Both the position numbers and the translations under genes were made by a program. From positions 186,001-250,000 of the forward strand of contig NZ_JAQTUH010000003.1 in NCBI RefSeq assembly GCF_028710345.1: a DNA stretch of 64,000 bases. The letters run 5' to 3'. The DNA comes from Sulfuricurvum sp. (GTDB lineage Bacteria; Campylobacterota; Campylobacteria; Campylobacterales; Sulfurimonadaceae). This document shows positions 34,907 through 43,998 of this stretch, in pieces. Below the pieces are notes generated by a model that was given only the letters and a program-made list of their open reading frames with translations, was not told the origin of the DNA and made no database searches. The first letter of the stretch is position 1; the number at the start of each line of letters is the position of its first letter.

Positions 34907-36367
34907 ATGGCACAATGTACCGCCGTCATTGACATTGGGTCAAACTCAATGCGTATGGCGGTATTTCAAAAAACCAGCCGTTTCGCGTTTCATATTATTC
35001 ATGAAGTTAAAAGTTCTGTCCGTTTAGCAGAGCATGCCTATAATAACGGCGGTTTTCTACAACAAGAGGCGATGGATAGAGCATCGAATGCGCTGGGTGA
35101 ATTTTTACTCATAGCCCACTCGTTTAAAGCACGTAAAATTTTATGCGTTGCCACCTCTGCACTTCGTGATGCCCCCAATAAAGCTGATTTTATCCGACGT
35201 ATTCAAAATGAACACTCCCTATCGATCAAAGTAATTGATGGAGATAAAGAGGCATATTTCGGAGGGATCGCCTGTGCAAATCTCCTCCCAAAGATTAATG
35301 CTATTGCGGTGGATGTTGGGGGAGGTTCCAGTGAGTTTGCCCTACTCCATGAGGGGAAAGTAACTCAAACCATCTCATTAAATATTGGTACGGTTCGACT
35401 CAAAGAGCTTTTTATGGATCAAGAAGATTTTGCCGGAGCGATTTCTTACATCGATCAAGCACTAAATGAGCTTCCATTTGAGGTATGTGAGACACTGATC
35501 GGCATCGGCGGAACATTTCGTGCCATGACGCATGCCCTAATGAAAAAAGAGGATTATCCCCTCAAAAAAATGCATGGTTACTCTGTTAATGATAAATCCT
35601 TTGAAAATCTCTGTAACGCCATCCTCGATGCAACGCCTAAAAAGCTTAAAGCCCTTAACATCAAAGCTGAACGGTTTGATACAATCAAATCAGGGGCATT
35701 AATTTTTGCACGTATTCTTAAACGGCTCAATGCAAAAACACTATTATGTAGCGGTGCTGGGATTCGTGAAGGGGTCTTTTTAAGCGATCTTTTACGCCAC
35801 TCTTCCCATAAGTTCCCTGCCAATTACAATCCAAGCGTCCGTTATCTGCTCGATACCTACGCAACGCACTCCCATCATGGAGTGGAGTGTTCAACATTGG
35901 TTAAACGACTCTTTGATATCACATACGATTATCTCGGTTTAGACCCTAAATGGAGAAGTACCCTCGTGATAGCGGCAAAACTTCTCCCTATAGGGATAGG
36001 GATTCGCTACTATGCCTATCAAAAACATAGCCATTTCTTAGCCCTCAGTGCACTCGACTATGGATTTTGGCACACAGACATAGCCCTAATATCACATCTG
36101 CTTCTCTTTAAAAAAGGGGTGGAATCTGCCGATCTCATCCCTAAAAACAGTTACGAATCACTTCTCCCTGATGATAAAACTCTTAATTCGCTTCATGCAT
36201 TGCTATGGCTTTCCCATATTTTATTAGCGGGTCGATACAGTGCTCAGAGTTTTGAGTTGTCCTTAGAAAACTCTCTCCTTACAATACAAGCACCCCATCT
36301 CTATCTCGCACAAGAACAACTCAAAAATATTGTTCTCCCAAAAAATCTAACGGTGGTAGTTGCTTAA
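34907..36367 (+). CDS. ppx: Exopolyphosphatase / guanosine pentaphosphatase family (Ppx/GppA)
   Basis: ASKHA-fold phosphatase of 486 residues. The N-terminal domain has VIDIGSNSMRMAVF, CVATSALRDAPN, VDVGGGSSEFAL and LIGIGGTFRA; the C-terminal half is the HD-like helical extension. Acts on polyphosphate or pppGpp. Begins immediately after the fdxB stop. In C. jejuni a Ppx gene follows fdxB, so the order is conserved. It converges on bamA across a palindrome. Confidence 0.9.
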   Translation: MAQCTAVIDIGSNSMRMAVFQKTSRFAFHIIHEVKSSVRLAEHAYNNGGFLQQEAMDRASNALGEFLLIAHSFKARKILCVATSALRDAPNKADFIRRIQNEHSLSIKVIDGDKEAYFGGIACANLLPKINAIAVDVGGGSSEFALLHEGKVTQTISLNIGTVRLKELFMDQEDFAGAISYIDQALNELPFEVCETLIGIGGTFRAMTHALMKKEDYPLKKMHGYSVNDKSFENLCNAILDATPKKLKALNIKAERFDTIKSGALIFARILKRLNAKTLLCSGAGIREGVFLSDLLRHSSHKFPANYNPSVRYLLDTYATHSHHGVECSTLVKRLFDITYDYLGLDPKWRSTLVIAAKLLPIGIGIRYYAYQKHSHFLALSALDYGFWHTDIALISHLLLFKKGVESADLIPKNSYESLLPDDKTLNSLHALLWLSHILLAGRYSAQSFELSLENSLLTIQAPHLYLAQEQLKNIVLPKNLTVVVA

Positions 36368-36409
36368 ATTAGGAATTAGAGAGTTGTGGAGTAATTTGTC
36401 TCTGCAACT

Positions 36410-36433
36410 CTAAAACGGATATATCCGTTTTAG
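36410..36433. terminator. Perfect 24-bp palindrome between converging ppx and bamA
   Basis: The sequence at 36410-36433 is its own reverse complement for all 24 bases, with A4 on one side and T4 on the other inside the arms (AAAACGG ... CCGTTTT). It lies 43 bases after ppx and 14 bases after the bamA stop, a fitting bidirectional terminator. Confidence 0.6.
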
Positions 36434-36446
36434 TGCATAACATCAA

Positions 36447-38702
36447 TTAGAATCTCTGTCCAATCGTAAATTCGAAGTGGTTTATATCATCACCCGGCTT
36501 ACTGCCGATAGCATTGGCAAAAACCAGTTGTAACGGTCCTACAGGGCTAAACCACTCTAATGATATCCCATAGCCCCCCCGTTTAATCTCATTTAAACTA
36601 CTTTCACCGATCATCCCATAATCGACAAATGCCGTTGCCCGCATTTTGGCTTCCGGAACGAGAGGGACACTTAACTCAAAGCTGTTAGAGAAGGTTTGAG
36701 TTCCCCCTATTAGATCCAATTTGCCATTATTATCCGAATCCGCTCCACTGTTCGGTGATAAAGAATACGATTGGTAACCGCGTACCGAGCCGATCCCCCC
36801 CATATAAAACTTTTCACCCAGCTTCATCCCCTCAGAATCCAAGCATTTGGCATATTTATAACGGGATTTATAACGGAGAATCAAATCAAAATCGGTCCAT
36901 TTTTGGAGCCCTTGATAGACATTAAAGCTGGTTTGGCTTTTCCAAAAACTGGTATCTCCCCCCAACCCGGCAACTTCAAAACCTTGGGAAAGTGCTATCC
37001 CCTCACGCGGAGTATAATAATCATCAGTATTATCGTAGGTAGCAGAGAGGCTTATCGAGCTTTTGGCGTAGCTTTGATAAAGATAGGAATTGACCATCGA
37101 AGTATTCATATCGCTGTATCGATTTTGAGAGTAGTTATATCCGATGTACCCATTGGTATAACGGTTAAATTTATGCCCTGCCCCGACACTGATCCCATCA
37201 GATTTAATGGTATAACTATCGTATTCGGTCGATGTTTTGGATACAGAGAAATTACCGCTAAAATCACTATCGTTGAGACGTGGATTGGTGATATTAAATG
37301 AATAGTTACGGGTACGTTGAGATTTTTCTAAATTTAACCCCATAGTGATACCTGAACCAAAAATATTGCGATCACTTATCGCGACACTAAGTAAGATTCC
37401 CCCATAGCTACCGTATCCGCCGCCGAGCTGAATATTCCCCGTAGGAGCCTCTTTGACTTGGACGATCAAATCCATCGTCTCATCATCAATGCGCTTCTCT
37501 TCGATGGTACTGCTCTCAAAATACCCCGTACGTCCCAATGTATTACGAGAGTCTTTAAGATTGGTAAGACTGTACAAATCTCCCGGTGCAAGGAAAAGTT
37601 CACGACGCACTATCCGATCAAGTGTACGATTATTTCCGGCAACAATCACATTATTAATGTGTACTTTTTTACCCGGGACAATACGATAGACAACGTCTAC
37701 CGATTTTCCCTCTTTATCTTTTTTTAGATCGGGTTGAACTTGAACAAACGCATATCCCAAATCGGCAATCTTCGTTTTAATACGCTCTGCATCATCACGA
37801 AACGTTTTGATATTAAACGGTTTATTTTTCTCCAGTTTGATGATCTTCAACAATTCTGCATCATCAATGACCGATTCATCTTGAAAAACCAAAATGTCGC
37901 TCACCCGATAAATATCCCCTTCAAACACGTTGTAATCCATTTTGGCTTCATAATGATTAAAATCGACAGAGACAAACGGTTGATCCACTTTGGCATCCAA
38001 ATAACCGTTTTGCATATAGTAATCACGAATACGCATCGGATCATACTGCAACTCGGCAAGTTTCATTTTACCGTCATTACGTCCCCACATCCACCCCATA
38101 AATTGTTTCTCTTTATTGGCAGTCATTTTTTCGAAATCATGAGGATCTAACTCATTTACACCATAATACTTAAGCTCTTTAATGATGATTTCTTCACCCT
38201 CATTGGCTAAAAAAGTAACTTGCATACTCCCATTATCAAGCTTTTTTGTCTCTACTTCCACCATAGAATCAATCTTACCGTCTTGGTTTAGTGCCTCAAT
38301 AATACGCTTACGGGTATTTTCGATACGTCGAACATCATACAATGACCCTTTTTCAATTTGCAAAAGTGTTTTTTTTGCCTCTTCGTCGTTATCTTTATAC
38401 CCTTTGAGTTCTATTTTGGAGATAACCGGCTTCTCTTTAAAATGAAACGTTACCGTCCCATTCTCTTCATCAGCCCAAATATCTTCAAAATATCCCTGAT
38501 CAAAAAAAGCTTTGACCGTTTTATCTACCTCTATCGGGTCTAACGGTTCCCCTATTTTGACACTGTTAAACCGCTTGGCAACAGAATCTGAGATATGAAT
38601 CATCCCATCGTATTTAATCGCTTCAACTTTTTGTGTCGATGCGTGGAGAAGAACTGAACAAAGTAGCATTGAGAGGGTGATTTTTTTCAAATGTAAATCC
38701 AT
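36447..38702 (-). CDS. bamA: Outer-membrane protein assembly factor BamA
   Basis: Omp85 insertase. Signal peptide, then five POTRA domains (about residues 25-425), then a 16-strand barrel whose lid motif VRGYQSYSLSP and closing strand FEFTIGQRF are clear. 751 residues is normal. In C. jejuni, bamA (Cj0129c) stands divergently beside tyrA (Cj0130), as here. The 99-base divergent gap carries both promoters. Confidence 0.95.
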   Translation of the reverse strand: MDLHLKKITLSMLLCSVLLHASTQKVEAIKYDGMIHISDSVAKRFNSVKIGEPLDPIEVDKTVKAFFDQGYFEDIWADEENGTVTFHFKEKPVISKIELKGYKDNDEEAKKTLLQIEKGSLYDVRRIENTRKRIIEALNQDGKIDSMVEVETKKLDNGSMQVTFLANEGEEIIIKELKYYGVNELDPHDFEKMTANKEKQFMGWMWGRNDGKMKLAELQYDPMRIRDYYMQNGYLDAKVDQPFVSVDFNHYEAKMDYNVFEGDIYRVSDILVFQDESVIDDAELLKIIKLEKNKPFNIKTFRDDAERIKTKIADLGYAFVQVQPDLKKDKEGKSVDVVYRIVPGKKVHINNVIVAGNNRTLDRIVRRELFLAPGDLYSLTNLKDSRNTLGRTGYFESSTIEEKRIDDETMDLIVQVKEAPTGNIQLGGGYGSYGGILLSVAISDRNIFGSGITMGLNLEKSQRTRNYSFNITNPRLNDSDFSGNFSVSKTSTEYDSYTIKSDGISVGAGHKFNRYTNGYIGYNYSQNRYSDMNTSMVNSYLYQSYAKSSISLSATYDNTDDYYTPREGIALSQGFEVAGLGGDTSFWKSQTSFNVYQGLQKWTDFDLILRYKSRYKYAKCLDSEGMKLGEKFYMGGIGSVRGYQSYSLSPNSGADSDNNGKLDLIGGTQTFSNSFELSVPLVPEAKMRATAFVDYGMIGESSLNEIKRGGYGISLEWFSPVGPLQLVFANAIGSKPGDDINHFEFTIGQRF

Positions 38703-38801
38703 TTTAGGTGTATATTTAAATTTATTTTACCACCCTATTGGTTAATATTCCGTAAATCTGCTAGAATACGCACAAACAAGAATATATTGAAGGGTTATCG
38801 G

Positions 38802-39638
38802 ATGGAGATTGGAATTGTAGGATTGGGACTTATGGGAGGATCGTTAGCACTTTCACTTAAGAAACTCCCCTTCGTCACCTCCGTCGTTGGAAGCGATCAC
38901 AATCTTGAGCATCAACACACTGCTTTGGAATTGGGTCTTGTCCATGCAATTCTCCCTTTTGAAGAGCTCAAACAACGGTGCGATGTCATTTTCTTCGCCG
39001 TCCCTGTCGATGGGGTTATTGCCCTACTCAATCAGTCGGTCGATTTAGCCGGAAGCGATAAAACACTCATCGATTTAGGAAGTACGAAAGCCCTTATCAT
39101 CGATGCCATCCCCCCTGAAATTCGTCAAAATGTCGTCGCAGCTCATCCGATGACAGGGACAGAACAGTTCGGTCCAAAAGCGGCATTTGAGGGGCTTTAT
39201 ACCGATAAAGTTGTCGTATTGTGCGATTTGGAACACAGTGGTTCGATTCAACGTGATATTGCCCTCAAACTGTTCCGCTCTATCGGGATGCAGATTCATA
39301 CTATGGGAGCCGCGCAACACGACCGTCATGCCGCGTTTATCAGCCATATGCCCCACGTCATCTCCTACGCTCTCGCCAACACTGTACTGGCACAAGAGGA
39401 GAAAGAGAACATCCTCGCCCTCGCCGCAGGGGGATTTCGTTCGATGAGCCGTTTGGCAAAAAGCTCACCCACTATGTGGGAAGATATTTTTCGTCAAAAC
39501 CGTCAAAATGTCCTCGAAGCGGTTGAACTTTTTGAAGAGGAGCTAAAAACCCTCAAAGAGGCACTCCAAGAGAAAGATTACACAACACTTCACAAAGAGA
39601 TGAAAGGGGCAAATAAGCTCTATGAGATTTTTAGTTAG
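38802..39638 (+). CDS. tyrA: Prephenate dehydrogenase
   Basis: Oxidative decarboxylation of prephenate for tyrosine synthesis. The Rossmann GIVGLGLMGGSLA starts the protein; AAHPMTGTEQFGPKAA holds the catalytic His of the HPMAG-type motif, and GAAQHDRHAAFISHMPHVISYALA the second conserved segment. 278 residues from the ATG at 38802; a TTG five codons upstream is in frame but the ATG is preferred for position. No chorismate mutase or ACT part. Confidence 0.93.
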   Translation: MEIGIVGLGLMGGSLALSLKKLPFVTSVVGSDHNLEHQHTALELGLVHAILPFEELKQRCDVIFFAVPVDGVIALLNQSVDLAGSDKTLIDLGSTKALIIDAIPPEIRQNVVAAHPMTGTEQFGPKAAFEGLYTDKVVVLCDLEHSGSIQRDIALKLFRSIGMQIHTMGAAQHDRHAAFISHMPHVISYALANTVLAQEEKENILALAAGGFRSMSRLAKSSPTMWEDIFRQNRQNVLEAVELFEEELKTLKEALQEKDYTTLHKEMKGANKLYEIFS

Positions 39639-39653
39639 CGGTAGATTTATTTC

Positions 39654-39729
39654 CCGTCATCCTCGGGCTTGACCCGGGGATCCATCCCCATCAAACAAAG
39701 CTGGATTCCCGCCTTCGCGGGAATGACGG
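39654..39729. repeat. Family A dispersed hairpin repeat, copy 1
   Basis: A 76-base element with CCGTCAT at one end and ATGACGG at the other. It contains a perfect ATTCCCGC/GCGGGAAT hairpin with loop CTTC (39705-39724) and a GACCCGGGGATCCATC segment. Lies between the converging tyrA and Bat-like gene. The ATTCCCGC hairpin string is widespread in bacteria. Confidence 0.85.
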
Positions 39730-39780
39730 AAGCAAAATAGACCTCTCAAGAGCTTCTTTTAATAAAATACGTAACATCAG

Positions 39781-40848
39781 TTAATACCTAAAAAGAGGGG
39801 TTTTTCCTTCCCCTATTACCACTTTGTTCTCTTCTATTTTTTTACTTTCAACTCTTTTAGCCTCTTGTTTAACGGACATCTCCGACTCAATCGTTGTTTT
39901 CGGCAAACGTTCAAGATTGTATTGTACCCAAGAGCGTAGTTGCGGATTAGTCGTATACACACGCTCATACCAATAACGTGCCCTCTCATAGCGGTGCATC
40001 TTAAAGAGAGCATTGGCTCGGTTATACCGTATTTGCGGACTATCATGCATCTCTTGATAGCGGGCAAATAATACCTCGCTCGTACGATAATCCCCTTTTG
40101 CATACGCGCTGTAAGCACCGTCTAATAATCTAAAATCGAGTACCCCCGCATCCACATTTCGAGGGGATAGACATATCATCAATCCAATCGCTATCGAAAC
40201 ACTCTGCCGTTTGCTCATCGACGACAGGGCGAATACTATTACCATCATCGCAAGTGCCAGTGGATAATAAAAAAGGGGGATTTTTTCATACATTTCTCCC
40301 TTTTTTTGACCATTCTTAACCCTCTTCTCAGCCCCTTTCAAAATGACAGTTTCCCCCTCTAAACGCGTTAATAATTCTTCATCACTTATCAAAGATTGAG
40401 TATCTCTCAAATGGTGCACAAACTCTTTTAAAAGCCCCTTATCATCGCTACTGGGAGCTATCCGATAGAGATGCTCATCATACGCTAAAAGTTCGATATT
40501 CCCCTCAGCGCTATCAATCTCTATAAGAGCGTTTTTTTTCATCGCTTCAAACTCTGTATTGGGTTGTTGAGCAATATTTAAGACAATTTTTTTCTCTTCT
40601 GCACTCTGTTTTACCTTTTCTCCTTGGGCAATTGGGTCACTGAGTGCTAAAATCATCAACCATGCCGCAATAAAAAAAAGGATATTTCTCTCTTTTAAAC
40701 TCCATGTGTTATCGTTAACCCGCAATTTATCGAGGATATTATCACTAAAATCGTGTTCATGAAGCGGTTTTTGAGACATCCATAAATAAAATAAAATCGA
40801 GATAGGAATCCCCATCCAAAAGAAAAATTCGCTATGTTCAAAACTCAT
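39781..40848 (-). CDS. BatB/BatC-like membrane protein with degenerate VWA domain and TPR
   Basis: 355 residues: two N-terminal helices (about 8-24, 55-72), a VWA-like region (about 85-170), a helix near 195-215, then a signal-like AGVLDFRLLDG start to a TPR segment (SAYAKGDYRTSEVLFARYQ, RYNRANALFKMHRYERA). It parallels the 49050 gene domain by domain, but where that has DMSYSM this has IAQQPN, so no metal-binding MIDAS. ATGA overlap with the upstream gene. Likely a structural partner in a Bat-type complex. Confidence 0.7.
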   Translation of the reverse strand: MSFEHSEFFFWMGIPISILFYLWMSQKPLHEHDFSDNILDKLRVNDNTWSLKERNILFFIAAWLMILALSDPIAQGEKVKQSAEEKKIVLNIAQQPNTEFEAMKKNALIEIDSAEGNIELLAYDEHLYRIAPSSDDKGLLKEFVHHLRDTQSLISDEELLTRLEGETVILKGAEKRVKNGQKKGEMYEKIPLFYYPLALAMMVIVFALSSMSKRQSVSIAIGLMICLSPRNVDAGVLDFRLLDGAYSAYAKGDYRTSEVLFARYQEMHDSPQIRYNRANALFKMHRYERARYWYERVYTTNPQLRSWVQYNLERLPKTTIESEMSVKQEAKRVESKKIEENKVVIGEGKTPLFRY

Positions 40849-41573
40849 AGCAACCCTTTTTGATTTCGTCCATAGAGGTAAACAATCATCGCCATCAACC
40901 CTAAAAAGAGAGGATATGCATAAAAATGTTGTGACATGGGATGGGAGGGTTCAATCAAAAGCGGTTTGTGAATAGCGCTTTCTTGTTTCATCCATTCTCG
41001 CCAATTATCTTGCGGTACCATAGAGTTTTCAATGTCATGGGGGAGAGAGTGGATAACATATTTGGGGTTATCGGAAAAAACCACAATCCAGTTCCGCTCA
41101 TTGGTAGGAAAAAAAGATTGAATCGTATAAGTGATAGAGGTGCTTTGTGTGGTGTAGGGGATTTGTCGTATCATCGATAACATTGCCTCATGATCGTAAC
41201 TCAGAGGAAGTTTGATAGCGGGTGGAAGATAGAACGCGATTTTATCATACGGACGAAGGGCACACCATTGCTCTAATTGCTCAATTTTTTGCGGCGTTAA
41301 AGAATCACACACTATCAGTGTCGAATACCCCTCGAACTTGATTGGTTGTTCAATATCCTTGATCGGTGACATACCAGCAACAACCAACGATGCAATCATC
41401 ACCCATTTGGATATCCACATCCACGCAGGTTTTTTCACCCCTACGTTTTGAAAACGCTCCAGATGGGGAAAATAGAGGGCCGAAGCGCGCAAAGGGCAAA
41501 GATTATCACACGCAAAAAAAACAAACAGCAAAAAACTCAGTTTCGGAAATTCGAAATAAATCCCCTCAAACAT
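40845..41573 (-). CDS. BatA-like membrane protein with degenerate VWA domain
   Basis: 242 residues; N-terminal helices, a LYFPHLERFQ segment that matches RYFPHLKFF in the true BatA at 50573, a helix near 55-70, then a VWA-like fold starting STLIVCDSLTP, where the DxSxS of the MIDAS is lost, and a C-terminal helix near 215-235 before a short Arg/Lys tail. It overlaps DUF4381 by 8 bases and the next gene by ATGA. The call rests on alignment by eye with the intact paralogue. Confidence 0.68.
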   Translation of the reverse strand: MFEGIYFEFPKLSFLLFVFFACDNLCPLRASALYFPHLERFQNVGVKKPAWMWISKWVMIASLVVAGMSPIKDIEQPIKFEGYSTLIVCDSLTPQKIEQLEQWCALRPYDKIAFYLPPAIKLPLSYDHEAMLSMIRQIPYTTQSTSITYTIQSFFPTNERNWIVVFSDNPKYVIHSLPHDIENSMVPQDNWREWMKQESAIHKPLLIEPSHPMSQHFYAYPLFLGLMAMIVYLYGRNQKGLL

Positions 41574-41964
41574 CAACAATACCTAAATAGAGATGGTAAT
41601 ATCCTAACGTCTCCTCATCAATCATCTCTACTTTTGGAGCATATTTATAGGGCTCTAACCGCTCAAAGAGATTATGAAATGCTTTTTCGGTTCGCTCATT
41701 ATCATGTGCAAATACTCTCCCAAGCTCACTCATCGCATACGCCGCCCGTTTCGGTTCACCCAAATCAATCGTAGAGAGTTGCTCATATGCAAGACGCCGA
41801 ACCGATTTTTGACGATGCCGAAGATACTTTAACCCCACAATGAGGGCGGTAATAATCACGACAATAACGACCAAAATAAGTGCAATAAAATAATAGAACG
41901 AATAATCGTGTATCTCCGCCAATGGTGCGATATCATTCACAGGGATATTAACCATCTGACTCAT
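41566..41964 (-). CDS. DUF4381 membrane protein of Bat operon
   Basis: 132 residues: I-A-P-L-A-E-I-H-D-Y-S-F-Y-Y near the start, one transmembrane helix (about 26-48) and a basic then helical cytoplasmic tail (RRLAYEQLSTIDLGEPKRAAYAMSEL). This is the DUF4381 layout found between DUF58 and VWA genes in MoxR operons. ATGA overlap with the DUF58 gene. Confidence 0.75.
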   Translation of the reverse strand: MSQMVNIPVNDIAPLAEIHDYSFYYFIALILVVIVVIITALIVGLKYLRHRQKSVRRLAYEQLSTIDLGEPKRAAYAMSELGRVFAHDNERTEKAFHNLFERLEPYKYAPKVEMIDEETLGYYHLYLGIVDV

Positions 41965-42794
41965 ACACGCCCCTCAAACAGTCGTCTCAAAGTGACGATA
42001 GCATTGCCGTTGGTATAGAGTTTCGTCGCTCTCACCCCTGCTTTGCGAAACGACTCAAAGAGTTCGATATCATGCCCTCTTACCCGCTCCCGATACCGCT
42101 TGACACTGTGTCCGTTAAAATCCCCCTCCAATACCGCACCGCTCTCAGGATCGATAAGTGTGGTGTAGCCCATCGGGCTCGGATTCTCTTCGACCAAATC
42201 ACGGACGACGAGTGCAACCACCTCATGTTTACGTGCCAAAAGACGCAAATCGGGTATCTCGAAAAAATCGCCGATTAACACAATCAAAGAACGGCGAGCA
42301 GTTCGACGATAAAGCTCTTTTACCGTATGGTTCAAATCGACACGGTGATGCAGTATCTCAGCATCCAGAACGCTTTGCGTCGCCTGCTGAACCGAAAAAC
42401 GTTTTTTGGCGGGACGAATCTCGTTTCGCAATGTTTCCGAATAATTGGCATGAGCGAAAACATCCCCGTTTGCTACTGCCGAATAACCTATCAACGCTAC
42501 CGCTTCGGCAACAGACTCGATTTTAAACTTCTCGGAACCAAAATGAAGCCCCCCACCGAGCAGTGCCACCGTGAGGACATTAAGCTCGCGCTCTTCGCGA
42601 AACACTTTGACGTAAGGTTTTCCCATTTTTGCCGTAACGTTCCAGTCGATATGACGGGTATCATCACCGCTCATATATTCACGCAATTCGATGAAGTCAA
42701 ACCCCTCCCCTCGAAACATCGAAGGGTTGTTACCGATACGATCTCCGATAATCTGGCGACGGGCTTTTATTAAAATCTGACGAGAGTTCTGCAT
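41961..42794 (-). CDS. DUF58 protein of MoxR/Bat operon
   Basis: 277 residues with the signature of DUF58: GEGFDFIELREYMSGDDTRHIDWNVTAKMGKPYVKVFREERE, followed by a VWA-like half (VTVALLGGG, LIVLIGDFFE). Usually works with the MoxR ATPase. The open frame extends 29 codons further upstream, but that stretch is a dispersed repeat, so the start is ATG 42794, with GGGGAG about 9 bases in front, partly inside the repeat's end. Confidence 0.88.
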   Translation of the reverse strand: MQNSRQILIKARRQIIGDRIGNNPSMFRGEGFDFIELREYMSGDDTRHIDWNVTAKMGKPYVKVFREERELNVLTVALLGGGLHFGSEKFKIESVAEAVALIGYSAVANGDVFAHANYSETLRNEIRPAKKRFSVQQATQSVLDAEILHHRVDLNHTVKELYRRTARRSLIVLIGDFFEIPDLRLLARKHEVVALVVRDLVEENPSPMGYTTLIDPESGAVLEGDFNGHSVKRYRERVRGHDIELFESFRKAGVRATKLYTNGNAIVTLRRLFEGRV

Positions 42795-42807
42795 TATTTT
42801 ACACTCC

Positions 42808-42911
42808 CCGTCATACCCGAAGGGCACAAGAACCTCTGAGAGGTCCTCGGGCTCGACCCGGGGATCCATCCCAAAAAGCAAAGCTGGATTCCCGCCTTCG
42901 CGGGAATGACG
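42808..42911. repeat. Family A dispersed hairpin repeat, copy 2
   Basis: A 104-base element filling most of the moxR-DUF58 gap: starts CCGTCAT, holds a GACCCGGGGATCCATCCC segment shared with copy 1, and ends with the same ATTCCCGC/GCGGGAAT hairpin and ATGACG. It splits two genes that are normally tightly linked, and puts a hairpin in their shared transcript. Confidence 0.85.
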
Positions 42912-42926
42912 AATATAGATTTCTCA

Positions 42927-43874
42927 TTACGGTATCGGTACCGCTTTAACGATCTTCTCAATCAACTCGTCCACGTTTATCCCCTCTGCTTCCGCTTCAT
43001 AGGAGAGAACCAGACGGTGACGCATCAGCTCTTTGATAACCTGCGCAATATCACTCGGACTTACAAACTCTTTCCCACGTAAAAACGCCACCGCACGAGT
43101 TGCTTTAAACATATCGATACTCACACGCGGTGATGCTCCAAATTGCAAATACCCTTTTATCTCACCGAGTCCATACGCTTCGGGTTCACGGGTTGCGGTG
43201 ACAAGACTAATCATGTATCTCTCCACCTCTTCATCGATGTGGATTGCTTTGACTCTCTCTTTGAGTGCATTTAACGTCGCCGTATCGATGATGGGCTTGA
43301 TTGCCTCTCCTAGACCCGATCCGACACGCCGTGCGATGGAGAGTTCTTCTTCGGGAGTGTTGTAGCCGACATTGATTTTGAGCATAAAACGATCAAGTTG
43401 TGCTTCAGGGAGTGGATAAACACCTTCGTTCTCGATGGGATTTTGGGTCGCCATAACGAGAAACGGAGGGGAGAGTTTAAAACTCTCATCCCCCAGTGTC
43501 ACCTGTCGCTCCGCCATCACTTCCAGCAGTGCCGATTGCACTTTGGCCGGGGCGCGGTTGATCTCATCGGCGAGAAGGAGATTGGTAAAAATCGGCCCTT
43601 TTTTGATTTTGAATCCATTGTTTTGCGGATCATAGACCTCAGCACCCAAAATGTCACTCGGGAGCAAATCAGGGGTAAACTGCACCCGTTTAAATCCCAG
43701 TCCCAATGCCGCAGAGAGGGCATTAACGGTCGTTGTTTTCGCTAATCCCGGAACCCCCTCTATCAGGATATGCCCATCACACAGCAACCCGATCAACAAC
43801 CCGTCGATCATTTTTTCCTGCCCGACGACGACTTTGGCTACTTCGGAGCGTATTTGGTTAATTACATTTATCAT
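42927..43874 (-). CDS. MoxR-family AAA ATPase
   Basis: 315-residue AAA+ ATPase. Walker A GVPGLAKTT (40-48), Walker B LLLADEINRAP near 102, sensor I MATQNPIENEGVYPLPEAQLDRF near 150, and the late ASPRVSIDM sensor II segment. MoxR proteins act as chaperone-like partners for VWA proteins. ATG behind AAAAGGTG. It heads the run MoxR-DUF58-DUF4381-VWA-like-VWA-like. Confidence 0.92.
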   Translation of the reverse strand: MINVINQIRSEVAKVVVGQEKMIDGLLIGLLCDGHILIEGVPGLAKTTTVNALSAALGLGFKRVQFTPDLLPSDILGAEVYDPQNNGFKIKKGPIFTNLLLADEINRAPAKVQSALLEVMAERQVTLGDESFKLSPPFLVMATQNPIENEGVYPLPEAQLDRFMLKINVGYNTPEEELSIARRVGSGLGEAIKPIIDTATLNALKERVKAIHIDEEVERYMISLVTATREPEAYGLGEIKGYLQFGASPRVSIDMFKATRAVAFLRGKEFVSPSDIAQVIKELMRHRLVLSYEAEAEGINVDELIEKIVKAVPIP

Positions 43875-43945
43875 AGTGTCACCTTTTTATCTGTTGTGAG
43901 TTTACCTTGTTTCTTTTTAGGTTTCTCTTTCCATAGCAATCTGCA

Positions 43946-43976
43946 CCGTCATCCCGTACTAGATACGGGATCCATC
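43946..43976. repeat. Family A-like dispersed hairpin, copy 3 (short)
   Basis: ACCGTCATCCCGTACTAG begins here; ATCCCGTA and TACGGGAT pair as 8-bp arms (43951-43971) around CTAGA, then CCATC as in the longer copies. It lies 20-50 bases beyond the 3' end of the HNH gene and marks one edge of the AT-rich module. Confidence 0.75.
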
Positions 43977-43998
43977 TTCGGCATTTAATATCATTCTT

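Noticed and set aside
39654-39729. Possible CRISPR or attachment site from the repeated motif
   Set aside because: Copies are kilobases apart, in both orientations, with no regular spacers, cas genes or integrase; they are dispersed hairpin repeats.
41448-41774. 108-codon plus-strand frame across two Bat-operon genes
   Set aside because: Opposite-strand shadow spanning the overlap of two real, coupled genes; no start signal.
42795-42881. N-terminal extension of the DUF58 protein
   Set aside because: The 29 codons are translated dispersed repeat; a good ribosome site and family-typical start lie at 42794.
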